A model generated the notes under the pieces. It saw only the letters and a list, made by a program, of their open reading frames with translations. It was not told the DNA's origin and did not search any database. This document shows, piece by piece, positions 16,929-25,871 of a DNA stretch of 64,000 bases; position 1 is the stretch's first letter; every line of letters begins with the position of its first letter. The translations under genes were made by a program, and so were the position numbers. Source of the DNA: Clostridia bacterium (GTDB lineage Bacteria > Bacillota > Clostridia > Oscillospirales > Acutalibacteraceae); NCBI GenBank assembly GCA_017416345.1, contig JAFQCR010000018.1:1-64000 (forward strand), read 5' to 3'.

Positions 16929-17966
16929 ATGAAGCTTACCTTCAGATGGTACGGAGACTCAGACCCCGTCACCTTGGAAAAGATTCGTCAGATACCCACA
17001 ATGTCGGGTATCGTTTCTGCTGTTTATGATGTTGCTCCCGGCGGTGTATGGAGCCGTGAAAGCATAGCTGAACTCAAGAAAAAGGCCAACGATGCAGGCC
17101 TTGAGTTTGAGGTCGTCGAGAGTGTTCCCGTTCCCGAGGATATCAAGCTCGGTAACGAGAAGGCTCCCCAGCTTATCGAAAACTATTGCGAAAACATCCG
17201 CCGTCTTGGCGAAGCAGGCGTAAAGTGTGTTTGCTACAACTTTATGCCGGTGTTTGACTGGCTGAGAAGCGAGCTTGAGCACGCCCAGCCCGACGGTGCC
17301 AATGCATTGGCTTACGACCACGCAGAGGTTCTTAAAATGGACCCCTTGAAAAGTGAGCTTTCACTCCCCGGTTGGGATGCAAGCTACACCAAGGAGGGCC
17401 TCAGAGATCTGCTTAACCAGTACAAGGAGATCGGAGAGGAGCAGCTTTGGAAGAACCTTGAGGTGTTCTTGAAGGCTGTTATTCCCGTTGCCGAGGAGGT
17501 TGGCATCAAAATGGCCATCCACCCCGACGATCCTCCGTGGGGTATGTTCGGTCTTCCCAGAATCATCACCTGTGAAGAAAACTACGACCGCTTCTTGAAG
17601 CTGGTTGACTCCCCCAATAACGGTCTGACCTTCTGTACCGGTTCTTTGGGTGCCGATCCCAACAACGATCTTGTTAAAATGGCTTCAAAGTATGCCGACA
17701 GGATCCACTTTTTACATCTTCGCAACATCAAATATGACGGTGACAGATGCTTTGAGGAGGTCGGTCATCCCACCGAGTGCGGCTCTATTGATATGTTCGG
17801 CATAGTTAAGGCACTTGTTGACAAAGATTGGGACGGATATGTAAGACCCGACCACGGACGTATGATCTGGGGCGAAAAGGGTCGCTACGGCTACGGACTT
17901 TTTGACCGTGCTTTGGGTGCAACCTATATCGCCGGTTTGTTTGAGGCTGTTGAAAAGCTTAGATAA
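16929..17966 (+). CDS. uxuA: Mannonate dehydratase
   Basis: A 345-residue enzyme that dehydrates D-mannonate to 2-keto-3-deoxygluconate in glucuronate catabolism. The sequence opens with the family start MKLTFRWYGDSDPVTLEKIRQIP and has the metal-binding segments MAIHPDDPPW (about 197-206), FCTGSLGA (about 236-243), HFLHLRN (about 258-264) and RPDHGRM (about 302-308). Length is slightly below the usual 350-390. It has a strong AAGGAGG site and is the first gene of an operon reaching 25.6 kb. Confidence 0.95.
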   Translation: MKLTFRWYGDSDPVTLEKIRQIPTMSGIVSAVYDVAPGGVWSRESIAELKKKANDAGLEFEVVESVPVPEDIKLGNEKAPQLIENYCENIRRLGEAGVKCVCYNFMPVFDWLRSELEHAQPDGANALAYDHAEVLKMDPLKSELSLPGWDASYTKEGLRDLLNQYKEIGEEQLWKNLEVFLKAVIPVAEEVGIKMAIHPDDPPWGMFGLPRIITCEENYDRFLKLVDSPNNGLTFCTGSLGADPNNDLVKMASKYADRIHFLHLRNIKYDGDRCFEEVGHPTECGSIDMFGIVKALVDKDWDGYVRPDHGRMIWGEKGRYGYGLFDRALGATYIAGLFEAVEKLR

Positions 17967-17978
17967 GGAGTGTCACTT

Positions 17979-18767
17979 ATGAGATTTGGTGTTTGTTGTT
18001 CGACTATTGATTATTATCCCAGAATTAAAGAGCTTGGATATGATTACGTTGAGGTTGGTTTTTGCCACCTCGCAACTATGGAAGATGAAAAATTTGAAGC
18101 TTTGGCCAATGCTCTTAAAGCTGTCGGACTTAAAGCCGAAGCCGCCAACGGCTTCTTCCTCGGTGACAAGGTCCTGACCGGTCCCGAGGCTGACCATTCC
18201 TTTATTCCGGAGTATACCGAAAAGGGTATGAAGCGCTTTAAGGCTCTCGGCGGCGAGGTTGCCGTTCTGGGTAGTGGTAAGGCAAGAAATATCCCCGAGG
18301 GCTTTGACTTTGCCAAGGGTGAAGAGCAGTTCATCGAGGTTTTGAGGATGGTTGGCGATATTGCCGCAAAATACGGTATCAAGATCGCTATCGAGCCGCT
18401 TCAGACCAAAGAGACCAACCTTATCAACACCGTTCAGCAGAGCCTGGACATTATTGCACGTTGCGGTCATCCCAACGTCTGCACATTGGCCGACTTCTAC
18501 CATGTTTTCAAGAACGGTGAAACCCTTGATGCCGTTGAAAACGCCGGCGAGCTGCTTATCCACACACATCTTGCCCGTGCCAATGAAGACCGTCAGATGC
18601 CGAGAACCGAAGAGGACTATGAGGTCTGCAAGATTTGGGCAAACGCACTTAAAAAGTGCGGCTACAATGCACGTATGAGCATTGAAGGCAGCTTCAAGCC
18701 CGAGTTCACCCAGACTATAGAGGATGTACTCCCTGCCCTCAAGATATTTAAAGATATTGTTGGCTAA
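17979..18767 (+). CDS. Sugar phosphate isomerase/epimerase-type TIM barrel (1 of 4)
   Basis: About 262 residues of the xylose isomerase-like/AP-endonuclease-2 TIM-barrel superfamily. Candidate metal ligands are in AIEPL (about 143), ADFYH (about 173), HTHLA (about 196) and SIEGSF (about 233). I start at ATG 17979, 8 nt after AAGGAG; an in-frame GTG at 17970 overlaps that site. Such enzymes isomerise, epimerise or dehydrate keto-sugars. The substrate is unknown. It lies 12 nt after uxuA. Confidence 0.82.
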   Translation: MRFGVCCSTIDYYPRIKELGYDYVEVGFCHLATMEDEKFEALANALKAVGLKAEAANGFFLGDKVLTGPEADHSFIPEYTEKGMKRFKALGGEVAVLGSGKARNIPEGFDFAKGEEQFIEVLRMVGDIAAKYGIKIAIEPLQTKETNLINTVQQSLDIIARCGHPNVCTLADFYHVFKNGETLDAVENAGELLIHTHLARANEDRQMPRTEEDYEVCKIWANALKKCGYNARMSIEGSFKPEFTQTIEDVLPALKIFKDIVG

Positions 18768-18791
18768 TCAACCGAAAAAGGAGAAAAAATT

Positions 18792-19616
18792 ATGAGTAAA
18801 ACTGTTGTAATCACAGGTGCAGGCGGCGTGCTTTGCTCCGCTTTTGCCGTTCACATGGCAAAGCTGGGTCACAAGGTTGCCGTTTTGGACCTTAACCTTG
18901 AGGCCGCCGAAAAGGTGGCCGCCGATATAGTTGCTAACGGCGGTGTTGCCAAGGCTTACAAGACCAATGTTTTGGACAAGGATTGCCTTAACGAGGTACA
19001 TAACGCTATCGTAAACGACCTCGGCCCTTGCGATATTCTTATTAACGGTGCAGGCGGCAACAACCCCAAGTGCACCACCCTGCACGAGACCTATCAGGAG
19101 GGCGACGACGTTGCTGAGGATTTCCTCACCTTCTTCAATCTTGACAAGGCAGGCTTCCAGTTTGTTTTTGATCTTAACATTATGGGAACACTTCTCCCCA
19201 CCCAGGTCTTTGCCAAGGATATGATCGGTAAAGAGGGCTGCTGTATCTTAAACATTTCTTCGATGAATGCTTTCCGTCCCTTGACCAAGATCCCCGCATA
19301 CAGCGCCGCAAAGAGTGCTGTAAGTAACTTCACACAGTGGTTGGCTGTCCACTTTGCCGAGACCGGTATCCGTGTCAACGCAATGGCTCCCGGCTTCTTT
19401 GTAACACATCAGAACAAGGCTCTCCTCTTTAATGAGGACGGCACCCCCACCGCCCGTACCGGCAAGATCTTGAACGCTACTCCCATGAAGCGTTTCGGCA
19501 AGCCCGAGGAGTTGCTCGGAACCCTGGAATTTTTGACCGACAGCGAGAAGTCTGCATTTGTCACAGGTGTTGTTATCCCTGTTGACGGCGGCTTCTCGGC
19601 ATATTCGGGTGTTTAA
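18792..19616 (+). CDS. uxuB: SDR oxidoreductase, likely D-mannonate oxidoreductase (fructuronate reductase)
   Basis: A 274-residue short-chain dehydrogenase. NAD-binding loop TGAGGVLC (residues 8-15), NGAGG near 80, catalytic Ser in ISSMN and YSAAK near 175. The long insertion between strands and the TPMKRFGKPEELLGTLEF end resemble the SDR-type UxuB (YjmF) of Bacillus, which reduces D-fructuronate to D-mannonate, the substrate of UxuA. Its place two genes after uxuA supports this. The gene symbol rests on that inference. Confidence 0.8.
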   Translation: MSKTVVITGAGGVLCSAFAVHMAKLGHKVAVLDLNLEAAEKVAADIVANGGVAKAYKTNVLDKDCLNEVHNAIVNDLGPCDILINGAGGNNPKCTTLHETYQEGDDVAEDFLTFFNLDKAGFQFVFDLNIMGTLLPTQVFAKDMIGKEGCCILNISSMNAFRPLTKIPAYSAAKSAVSNFTQWLAVHFAETGIRVNAMAPGFFVTHQNKALLFNEDGTPTARTGKILNATPMKRFGKPEELLGTLEFLTDSEKSAFVTGVVIPVDGGFSAYSGV

Positions 19617-19634
19617 TCTAAGGAGGAAATCATA

Positions 19635-20474
19635 ATGGCAGATTTTATTATTAACGCATTCGCTGACGAGTCGTCTTCCGAACTTCTCGGTCAGATCGAA
19701 GCAATGAAGCGTAATAACCTTCAGGGAATCGAGATCCGTAATGTCAACGGCAAGAGTATCCACAGCCACACACTTGAGGATATCAAGGAATTCGGCAAGG
19801 TTATTGAAGACAACGGCTTTAACGTATGGTCGATCGGTTCCGCACTCGGTAAGATCAAGATAACCGACGATTTTGCACCCCATCTTGACGAATTCAAGAG
19901 AACCATCGAGATGGCTCACATTCTGAAGGCTGACTACATCCGTTTGTTCAGCTTCTATATGCCCAAGGACGAGGATCCCACCCCCTACCGTGACGAGGTT
20001 TTCGAGAGAATGTCCAAATTCCTTGAAGCCGCCAAGGGTAGCGGCGTTAAGCTTTGCCATGAGAACGAAAAAGGCATTTACGGCGACATTGCTCCCCGTT
20101 GCCTTGAGATACATAAGGCAATGCCTGAGTTCGGTTGCATTTTCGACCCTGCCAACTACATTCAGTGCGGTCAGGATATCCTCTCGGGCTGGGAGCTTTT
20201 GAAGGATTACGTGACCTATATGCACATCAAGGATGCCACCGCAGAGGGCAAGATCGTTCCTGCAGGTAAGGGTATCGGCTGTCTGCCCGAGGTTCTCAAG
20301 CTGTATGCCGCTAAAGGCGGTAAGGGTCTTACCGTTGAACCCCACCTTTCTATCTTCAAGGGTCTCGCAGGACTTGAACGTGAGGGTGAAAAGACCCAAG
20401 CTGGTGTTTATCAGTACCCCACCAAGGAGGCCGCTTTTGATGCCGCAGTTGCCGCATTGAGAGAGATAATCTAA
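19635..20474 (+). CDS. Sugar phosphate isomerase/epimerase-type TIM barrel (2 of 4)
   Basis: A 279-residue xylose isomerase-like TIM barrel. Candidate metal-site segments: CHENEKG (about 141), FDPANYI (about 170), MHIKDA (about 197) and TVEPHL (about 236). It is only distantly similar to the other three barrels of the operon. The family includes hydroxypyruvate isomerase, inosose dehydratase and tagatose epimerases, so the reaction cannot be fixed. It has a strong AAGGAGG site, 18 bp after uxuB. Confidence 0.82.
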   Translation: MADFIINAFADESSSELLGQIEAMKRNNLQGIEIRNVNGKSIHSHTLEDIKEFGKVIEDNGFNVWSIGSALGKIKITDDFAPHLDEFKRTIEMAHILKADYIRLFSFYMPKDEDPTPYRDEVFERMSKFLEAAKGSGVKLCHENEKGIYGDIAPRCLEIHKAMPEFGCIFDPANYIQCGQDILSGWELLKDYVTYMHIKDATAEGKIVPAGKGIGCLPEVLKLYAAKGGKGLTVEPHLSIFKGLAGLEREGEKTQAGVYQYPTKEAAFDAAVAALREII

Positions 20475-20487
20475 GAGGTGAAGTTCT

Positions 20488-21249
20488 ATGAAATTAGGCG
20501 CACAACTGTTTACGGTGCGTGAGTTTTGCAAAGACCTTGACGGTTTTGCAGATTCGCTTAAGAGATTGGCCGATATCGGTTATTCAACCGTTCAAATCAA
20601 CGGCTCTTGTGTATTTGAAGCCGAATGGTTAAAAGAACAGTGTGATAATATTGGTATTGAGTGTCTTATGCCTACCGTACCGGGGCTTAATGTTGCCGTT
20701 GACACCGAAAAGGTTATCGAAAATCACAAGATAATCGGTTCAAAATACGTTAGTGCCGGCCACGTCAACACACGAAAGGTTGGGGCCCAAGGCTTTGTGG
20801 ATCAGTACCGCGAACCGATCAAAAAGCTTCGTGAAGCAGGTCTGATGCTGTTAAGGCACAATCATGATCACGAATTTTTGCGTGAAGCCAACGGTAAGAT
20901 AAGCCAGCAAAATCTCGCCGATCTGATCGCACCTGAAGACATGGGCTTTGTTCTCGATCTTTATTGGGTGCAGGCAGGCGGCGGCGACCCTATCTGGTGG
21001 TTAAACAACCTTAAAGGCCGCACACCCGTTGTGCACTTCAAGGATATGGGCTACGGACTTGTTGACGGCGAATACAGCCGCAAGATGGCCGCTATCGGCG
21101 AAGGCAATATGAACTACGAGGGCATTATCGAAGCCTGCTACAACAACGGCGTTGAGTATACAGTTGTCGAGCTTGACCATTGCTACGGCGAAGACCCGTT
21201 TGAATGCCTTAAACGCAGTTACAACTATCTTAAGGACAAAATCAAATAA
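20488..21249 (+). CDS. Sugar phosphate isomerase/epimerase-type TIM barrel (3 of 4, tandem pair)
   Basis: A 253-residue TIM barrel. Candidate ligands: RHNHDHEF (about 129), LDLYWVQAGGGDPIWW (about 153), VHFKDM (about 182) and VELDHCYGEDPF (about 230). It is a clear tandem paralogue of the next gene, sharing the IGAQ/LGAQ start, EFCK, GGGDPIWWLN, IGEGNMN and CYGEDPF blocks. The fold is as in IolE-like dehydratases and C-glycoside-deglycosidase subunits. The substrate is unknown. Confidence 0.83.
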   Translation: MKLGAQLFTVREFCKDLDGFADSLKRLADIGYSTVQINGSCVFEAEWLKEQCDNIGIECLMPTVPGLNVAVDTEKVIENHKIIGSKYVSAGHVNTRKVGAQGFVDQYREPIKKLREAGLMLLRHNHDHEFLREANGKISQQNLADLIAPEDMGFVLDLYWVQAGGGDPIWWLNNLKGRTPVVHFKDMGYGLVDGEYSRKMAAIGEGNMNYEGIIEACYNNGVEYTVVELDHCYGEDPFECLKRSYNYLKDKIK

Positions 21250-21261
21250 GGAGTGACATTT

Positions 21262-22011
21262 ATGCAAATAGGCGCACAGTTTTATACCATCCGTGAGTTT
21301 TGCAAAACCACCGACGGTATTGCGGAATCACTCAAAAAAGTAGCCGACATAGGTTATAAAACAGTTCAGATTTCAGGCACCTGTGCATTCGATGCCGAGT
21401 GGATGAAGGAAGAGCTTCGCAAAAACGGCTTGAAGTGTGTCATTACCCACACCAAGCCCGAACGTATCGTCGGCGAGACCGAAAAAGTTATTGAAGAACA
21501 TAAAACCTTCGGCTGTAATCGCATCGGCATCGGTCATTACGATGTTGCAAAAAACGGCGTTCAGGCCTTTATCGAATATTATAAGGAAGCCGCAAAGCTG
21601 ATAAAGGAAAATGGCCTTTTCCTTTCCTATCACAACCACGATGCAGAATTCATGAAAACAGACGGTAAGCTTATACTCGACCAAATCATTGATGCCTTCA
21701 AGCCCGACGAAATGGGCATTACGCTTGACACCTATTGGGTACAGTCGGGCGGCGGTGACCCCATTTGGTGGTTGAATAAACTTAAAGGCAGAACTCCTTG
21801 CATCCACTTAAAGGATATGGCTTTTGTCGAAAAAGAACGCCGAATGGCCGTTATCGGCGAAGGTAATATGAACTTTGAAGGTATTATCAAAGCCGCAATC
21901 GACAACGGTGTCGACTACGCACTCGTTGAGCAGGACAACTGCTACGGTGAAGATCCGTTCGATTGCTTGAAGAGAAGCTATCAGTACTTAAAGGCTCAGG
22001 GCCTTGAATAA
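21262..22011 (+). CDS. Sugar phosphate isomerase/epimerase-type TIM barrel (4 of 4, tandem pair)
   Basis: About 249 residues, starting MQIGAQFYTIREFCK at the ATG 8 nt after AAGGAG; the in-frame GTG at 21253 overlaps that site. It carries the same key blocks as its neighbour: YHNHDAEF, LDTYWVQSGGGDPIWW, IHLKDM, IGEGNMNFEG and VEQDNCYGEDPF. Duplication followed by divergence suggests two related substrates or successive steps. The next gene starts 16 nt after its stop. Confidence 0.83.
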   Translation: MQIGAQFYTIREFCKTTDGIAESLKKVADIGYKTVQISGTCAFDAEWMKEELRKNGLKCVITHTKPERIVGETEKVIEEHKTFGCNRIGIGHYDVAKNGVQAFIEYYKEAAKLIKENGLFLSYHNHDAEFMKTDGKLILDQIIDAFKPDEMGITLDTYWVQSGGGDPIWWLNKLKGRTPCIHLKDMAFVEKERRMAVIGEGNMNFEGIIKAAIDNGVDYALVEQDNCYGEDPFDCLKRSYQYLKAQGLE

Positions 22012-22027
22012 ATTGGAGGTAATTACA

Positions 22028-23203
22028 ATGGCAGACAAAATTAAACTTGGTATTATCGGTATCGGTAATATGGGTAGCGGTCACGCAAAGAGCATTGCTA
22101 TCAACAATACCAATGCCGAGATCGAGCTTGTGGCAGTAGCCGATATCAAGCCCGAGCGCCGTCAGTGGGCAAAGGATACTCTCCCTGAAACGGTCAAAAT
22201 TTTTGAGACCGCAGAGGAAATGCTGGATAGCGGTCTTATCGACTCCTGTCTTGTTGCAGTTCCCCACTACGATCATCCCAAATATGCTATCGAATGCTTC
22301 AAGCGTCATATCCACGTTCTTGTTGAGAAGCCTGCAGGCGTTTACACCAAGCAGGTCAAGGAAATGATCGAGGCAGCAAAGCAGACCGATACCACCTTTG
22401 CTATGATGTTCAATCAGCGTACCAACTGCATCTACAGAAAGATGCGTGAGTTGGTTCAGAGTGGTGAATACGGCGAGATCAAGCGTACCAACTGGATCAT
22501 CACCAACTGGTACCGTCCTCAAGTTTATTATGATTCGGGCGATTGGAGAGCAACCTGGTCGGGTGAAGGCGGCGGTGTCCTTTTGAACCAGTGCCCCCAT
22601 CAGCTTGACCTGTGGCAGTGGATCTGCGGTATGCCTTCAAAGATCCAGGCACACCTCCACTACGGTAAGTGGCACGACATCGAGGTTGAAGACGATGTTA
22701 CCGCTTATGTTGAGTATCCCAACGGCGCAACCGGTACCTTTATCACCACCACCGGTGACAACCCAGGTACCAACCGTTTTGAGATCACTCTTGACCGTGC
22801 AAAGATCGTTGCCGAGGGCGACAAGCTTATGATCTGGGAGCTTCCCATGAACACCAGTGAGTTCACCAAAACCGCTACAACTCCCTTCCAGAGCCAGAAG
22901 GCCGAATACCGTGAGGTTGAGACCGACGGTATGAACGAGCAGCACAAGGGTGTCCGTGATGCATTCGCCGCACACATCCTGCACGGCACTCTCCTTACCG
23001 CAGGCGGTGAGGAGGGCATCAACGGTCTTACCATCTCCAACGCAATGCATTTGTCGTCCTGGTTGGGTAAAATGGTTGACATTCCGTTTGACGATGAGTT
23101 ATACTATAATGAGCTTATGAAGCGTGTCGCCGGTTCAAGACGTAAGACCAACGTCACCGAGGTTACCGCCGATACCGAGTCTTCGTATGCAGGAACAAAG
23201 TAA
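22028..23203 (+). CDS. Gfo/Idh/MocA family oxidoreductase (1 of 2)
   Basis: About 391 residues. Rossmann NAD(P)-binding start LGIIGIGNMGSGHA, the family motif EKPAGVYTKQ (about 105-114), and a C-terminal beta domain with GEGGGVLLNQCPHQLDLWQW (about 181-200) containing the His usually used in catalysis. I use the ATG at 22028, which has a GGAGG site; an earlier in-frame ATG at 22004 lies within the previous gene. The family oxidises sugars or inositols at ring carbons, or transfers hydride within a glycoside. It is paralogous to the gene at 23326. Confidence 0.87.
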   Translation: MADKIKLGIIGIGNMGSGHAKSIAINNTNAEIELVAVADIKPERRQWAKDTLPETVKIFETAEEMLDSGLIDSCLVAVPHYDHPKYAIECFKRHIHVLVEKPAGVYTKQVKEMIEAAKQTDTTFAMMFNQRTNCIYRKMRELVQSGEYGEIKRTNWIITNWYRPQVYYDSGDWRATWSGEGGGVLLNQCPHQLDLWQWICGMPSKIQAHLHYGKWHDIEVEDDVTAYVEYPNGATGTFITTTGDNPGTNRFEITLDRAKIVAEGDKLMIWELPMNTSEFTKTATTPFQSQKAEYREVETDGMNEQHKGVRDAFAAHILHGTLLTAGGEEGINGLTISNAMHLSSWLGKMVDIPFDDELYYNELMKRVAGSRRKTNVTEVTADTESSYAGTK

Positions 23204-23227
23204 TAAGGTTTAATCAAGGCGATTGTA

Positions 23228-23278
23228 CCTCCCTCTGACGAGGGAGGTGGCATTCGCTTTGCGAATGTCGGAGGGAGA
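23228..23278. repeat. Two-hairpin REP-like repeat between the two oxidoreductase genes
   Basis: CCTCCCTC/GAGGGAGG stem, then GCATTCGC/GCGAATGT stem, then CGGAGGGAG. It is the same layout as the copies near 31.7 and 47.3 kb. It sits inside the operon and might cause partial termination or protect the upstream mRNA. Confidence 0.8.
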
Positions 23279-23325
23279 GATACTTCCGAAATTGGCAAAA
23301 CGAGTGCTTTTTAAGGGGTGTTATT

Positions 23326-24501
23326 ATGGAAAAGGTAAGAGTAGGCGTTATTGGTTTCGGTAATATGGGCTCGGCTCATGCCAAGCACATTTATGACGGT
23401 CTGATAAACGGTATGGAATTGGTTGCCGTTTGCGATACCGATGAAGCAAAACGAGAAAAGGCCAAGGCGGCTTTTCAGAATGTTGAGGTCTTTGCGTCTC
23501 ACCGGGAGCTTTTAAAGGCAGGCCTTACCGATGCCGTAATCATCGCAACCCCTCACTATTTCCATTGCCCTATTGCTATTGATGCATTTAACGCAGGTCA
23601 GCACGTTTTAAGTGAAAAGCCTGCAGGCGTTTACACCAAGCAGATACTTGAAATGAACGAGGCCGCCAAAAAGAGCGGTAAGATATTTGCAATAATGTTC
23701 AATCAGCGCACCAATATGCTATTCAAAAAAGCCCACGACATGGTGCAAAACGGCGAACTGGGTGAGCTGAAACGAATGGTGTGGATCATCACCAACTGGT
23801 ACCGCACTCAGCATTATTACGATTCAGGAAGTTGGAGAGCCACCTGGGCAGGTGAAGGCGGCGGTGTTCTTTTGAATCAGGCACCCCACAACCTTGACAT
23901 CTGGCAGTGGATCTGCGGTCTGCCCAAGAGGGTACGTGGCTTTTGCTCGGTCGCAAAGTATCACCACATTGAGGTCGAGGATGATGCCACCATCTATGCC
24001 GAATACGAAAACGGCGCAACCGGTATTTTTATCACCTCAACAGGTGAGGCTCCCGGCACCAACCGCCTTGAGATCGGCGGAACAAAGGGTAAATTGGTTA
24101 TCGAGGGCGGAAAAATGACCGTCACAAAGCTCAAGGTCGATGAACGTGAGTTCTGCTTTGACTGTGAGGATAATTTTTCTACCATTCCCTCAGAGGTCGA
24201 GGTCATTGAGCAGACCGAAAAGGAAAGCGCTCACATGGGCATTTTGCGCAATTTCACCAATGCAATCCTGCACGGAGAGGCTCTTCTTTCCCCCGGCTAT
24301 GACGGTATAAACGAGGTTCAGCTTTCCAATGCCGCTTACCTTTCTTCGTGGAAGGACAAGTGGGTCGAAATTCCCGTGAATGCTGATGAATATTACGAGG
24401 AACTGCGCAAAAAAGCTGAAAATTCCGAGCTCCACGAAGGAATCAAGAACGACAAGCATGCAGATATGAAATATAGCGAGCGCTGGAGCGTAAGGTGGTA
24501 A
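23326..24501 (+). CDS. Gfo/Idh/MocA family oxidoreductase (2 of 2)
   Basis: A 391-residue paralogue of the preceding oxidoreductase: VGVIGFGNMGSAHA nucleotide-binding start, EKPAGVYTKQ, YYDSGSWRATWAGEGGGVLL and APHNLDIWQW, with the catalytic-type His. The two differ mainly in the C-terminal third. Keeping two copies in one operon with duplicated TIM barrels suggests paired redox steps, for example oxidation of one sugar and reduction of the product. Substrate unknown. Confidence 0.87.
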   Translation: MEKVRVGVIGFGNMGSAHAKHIYDGLINGMELVAVCDTDEAKREKAKAAFQNVEVFASHRELLKAGLTDAVIIATPHYFHCPIAIDAFNAGQHVLSEKPAGVYTKQILEMNEAAKKSGKIFAIMFNQRTNMLFKKAHDMVQNGELGELKRMVWIITNWYRTQHYYDSGSWRATWAGEGGGVLLNQAPHNLDIWQWICGLPKRVRGFCSVAKYHHIEVEDDATIYAEYENGATGIFITSTGEAPGTNRLEIGGTKGKLVIEGGKMTVTKLKVDEREFCFDCEDNFSTIPSEVEVIEQTEKESAHMGILRNFTNAILHGEALLSPGYDGINEVQLSNAAYLSSWKDKWVEIPVNADEYYEELRKKAENSELHEGIKNDKHADMKYSERWSVRW

Positions 24502-24546
24502 AGCCATTGCGTTTTAATATTGGCAATACTTTTTGAGGTGTCTTTT

Positions 24547-25608
24547 ATGAATTTTTCCGAAAGCATAAACAAGGAAATTGAGCGTGTTATTGAAAAATTG
24601 ACCGCTGTAACCGACAAAAATGCCGTAAATTACGCCATTGTGACCGACACGCATTACGATACACAGCAATCTGTGGGAACACCCGAAATTGTTGATAATT
24701 CGGTGAAAATCATCCGTCTGCTTGCCGAAAAAGGTCTGATCGACTTTGCAGGTCATTGCGGCGATATCACCACAGGTTGGAGAAGCGGAGATTCCTGCAG
24801 AAAGTACACCAAGATCGTTGCCGATCTGTTTTCCGATTTCCCCTGCCCTGTTGTTTTCACAATTGGCAATCACGATTTCAACCACAACCCCGAGACCTTA
24901 AAGGAAGGCGCACATTCCTACACTTTAAACGATGAAAAAAATCCCGAGCTGCTTGACCACGCTGAATGGTATGACCTTACCCAGAAAAACTTCCGCAAGG
25001 ACAGCTTTATTTACGACGAAGCAATGCCCGGTTCACTCTATTTTTACTTTGATATTCCCGAGAAAAAGGCACGTGTGGTATGCCTTGAATCGTTTTATTG
25101 CCGTAATGTCGAAAAGCAGGTACGCTTCATTGCCGAAAAGGTGCTGACCGTAAAGGATGAGGGCGTAAAATATGTATTTTTGTCTCACGCACCGATCGAC
25201 AACCGCTACGAGGAGGGCAAAATGCACCACGTTTGTGCAGGTGCCGACGACCTTAAAAGGTTGATCACCGCACTTAACAACCGCACCGTTGCCCAAACCT
25301 CGGTCGGTACATACGATTTCAGCGACTATGCTTCAAATGCCGTCGCCTTTAACTGTGGTCATATGCACTCATCTTACGTCGAGTTCAACCGTGACCTTAA
25401 AATGTTCCACGCAACCTCGGGTCAGACGGGTGTTGTGGGAAGCGGTCATTTCCGTGAGGTCGAAGCCGATGACAATGCCACCGGTCGTCACAAACTGACC
25501 AACGATGACGCCAACCGCTATTTGTTTGACATTGTCAGCGTGACGCCCGAAAAATACGAGCGCATCCGCTTCGGAAACGGACTTGACAAAACGGTCAATG
25601 CCGAATAA
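24547..25608 (+). CDS. Metallophosphoesterase family protein
   Basis: About 353 residues. Calcineurin-like motifs in order: VTDTHYD (about 32), GHCGDITTG (about 70), TIGNHDFNHN (about 102), LSHAPIDN (about 211) and NCGHMHSS (about 280). It has no signal peptide. The ATG at 24547 follows a GAGGTG site; an upstream in-frame ATG at 24520 has none. It closes the uxu operon. It may remove a phosphate from a sugar intermediate, but phosphodiester or 5'-nucleotide substrates are equally possible. Confidence 0.83.
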   Translation: MNFSESINKEIERVIEKLTAVTDKNAVNYAIVTDTHYDTQQSVGTPEIVDNSVKIIRLLAEKGLIDFAGHCGDITTGWRSGDSCRKYTKIVADLFSDFPCPVVFTIGNHDFNHNPETLKEGAHSYTLNDEKNPELLDHAEWYDLTQKNFRKDSFIYDEAMPGSLYFYFDIPEKKARVVCLESFYCRNVEKQVRFIAEKVLTVKDEGVKYVFLSHAPIDNRYEEGKMHHVCAGADDLKRLITALNNRTVAQTSVGTYDFSDYASNAVAFNCGHMHSSYVEFNRDLKMFHATSGQTGVVGSGHFREVEADDNATGRHKLTNDDANRYLFDIVSVTPEKYERIRFGNGLDKTVNAE

Positions 25609-25630
25609 AATCTGCAATCAAAACCTTATC

Positions 25631-25670
25631 AGATCCTTCGGTCACTCACAGCCGAAGGATCTTTTTTTCT
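25631..25670 (+). terminator. Strong rho-independent terminator of the uxu operon
   Basis: AGATCCTTCGG pairs exactly with CCGAAGGATCT around a 10-nt loop and is followed by TTTTTTT. Confidence 0.88.
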
Positions 25671-25794
25671 GTTTGGTTTTTTGATTATTTTCATTTCTTT
25701 GAAACATTACTTTGCAGATTTTATGTGGAATTTGTTCTGTTTGTTGATATTATTTAATTTATTTATATATTTCAATATATTTTTAGTAAAAAGG

Positions 25795-25823
25795 TTGAAT
25801 TTATTTGTGCATTGTGGTAGAAT
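25795..25823 (+). promoter_or_regulatory. Sigma-A promoter of the dockerin protein gene
   Basis: TTGAAT (25795-25800), 17-bp spacer and TAGAAT (25818-25823), about 50 nt before the ATG. The preceding 130 bp are very A+T-rich. Confidence 0.65.
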
Positions 25824-25871
25824 TATTCTGTAAAACCTTACATTAAAATACACTTTTAGAAAGGTGATTTT

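Noticed and set aside
19248-20531. 427-codon minus-strand open frame
   Set aside because: Antisense across two well-supported operon genes (UxuB-like SDR and a TIM barrel); no family resemblance.
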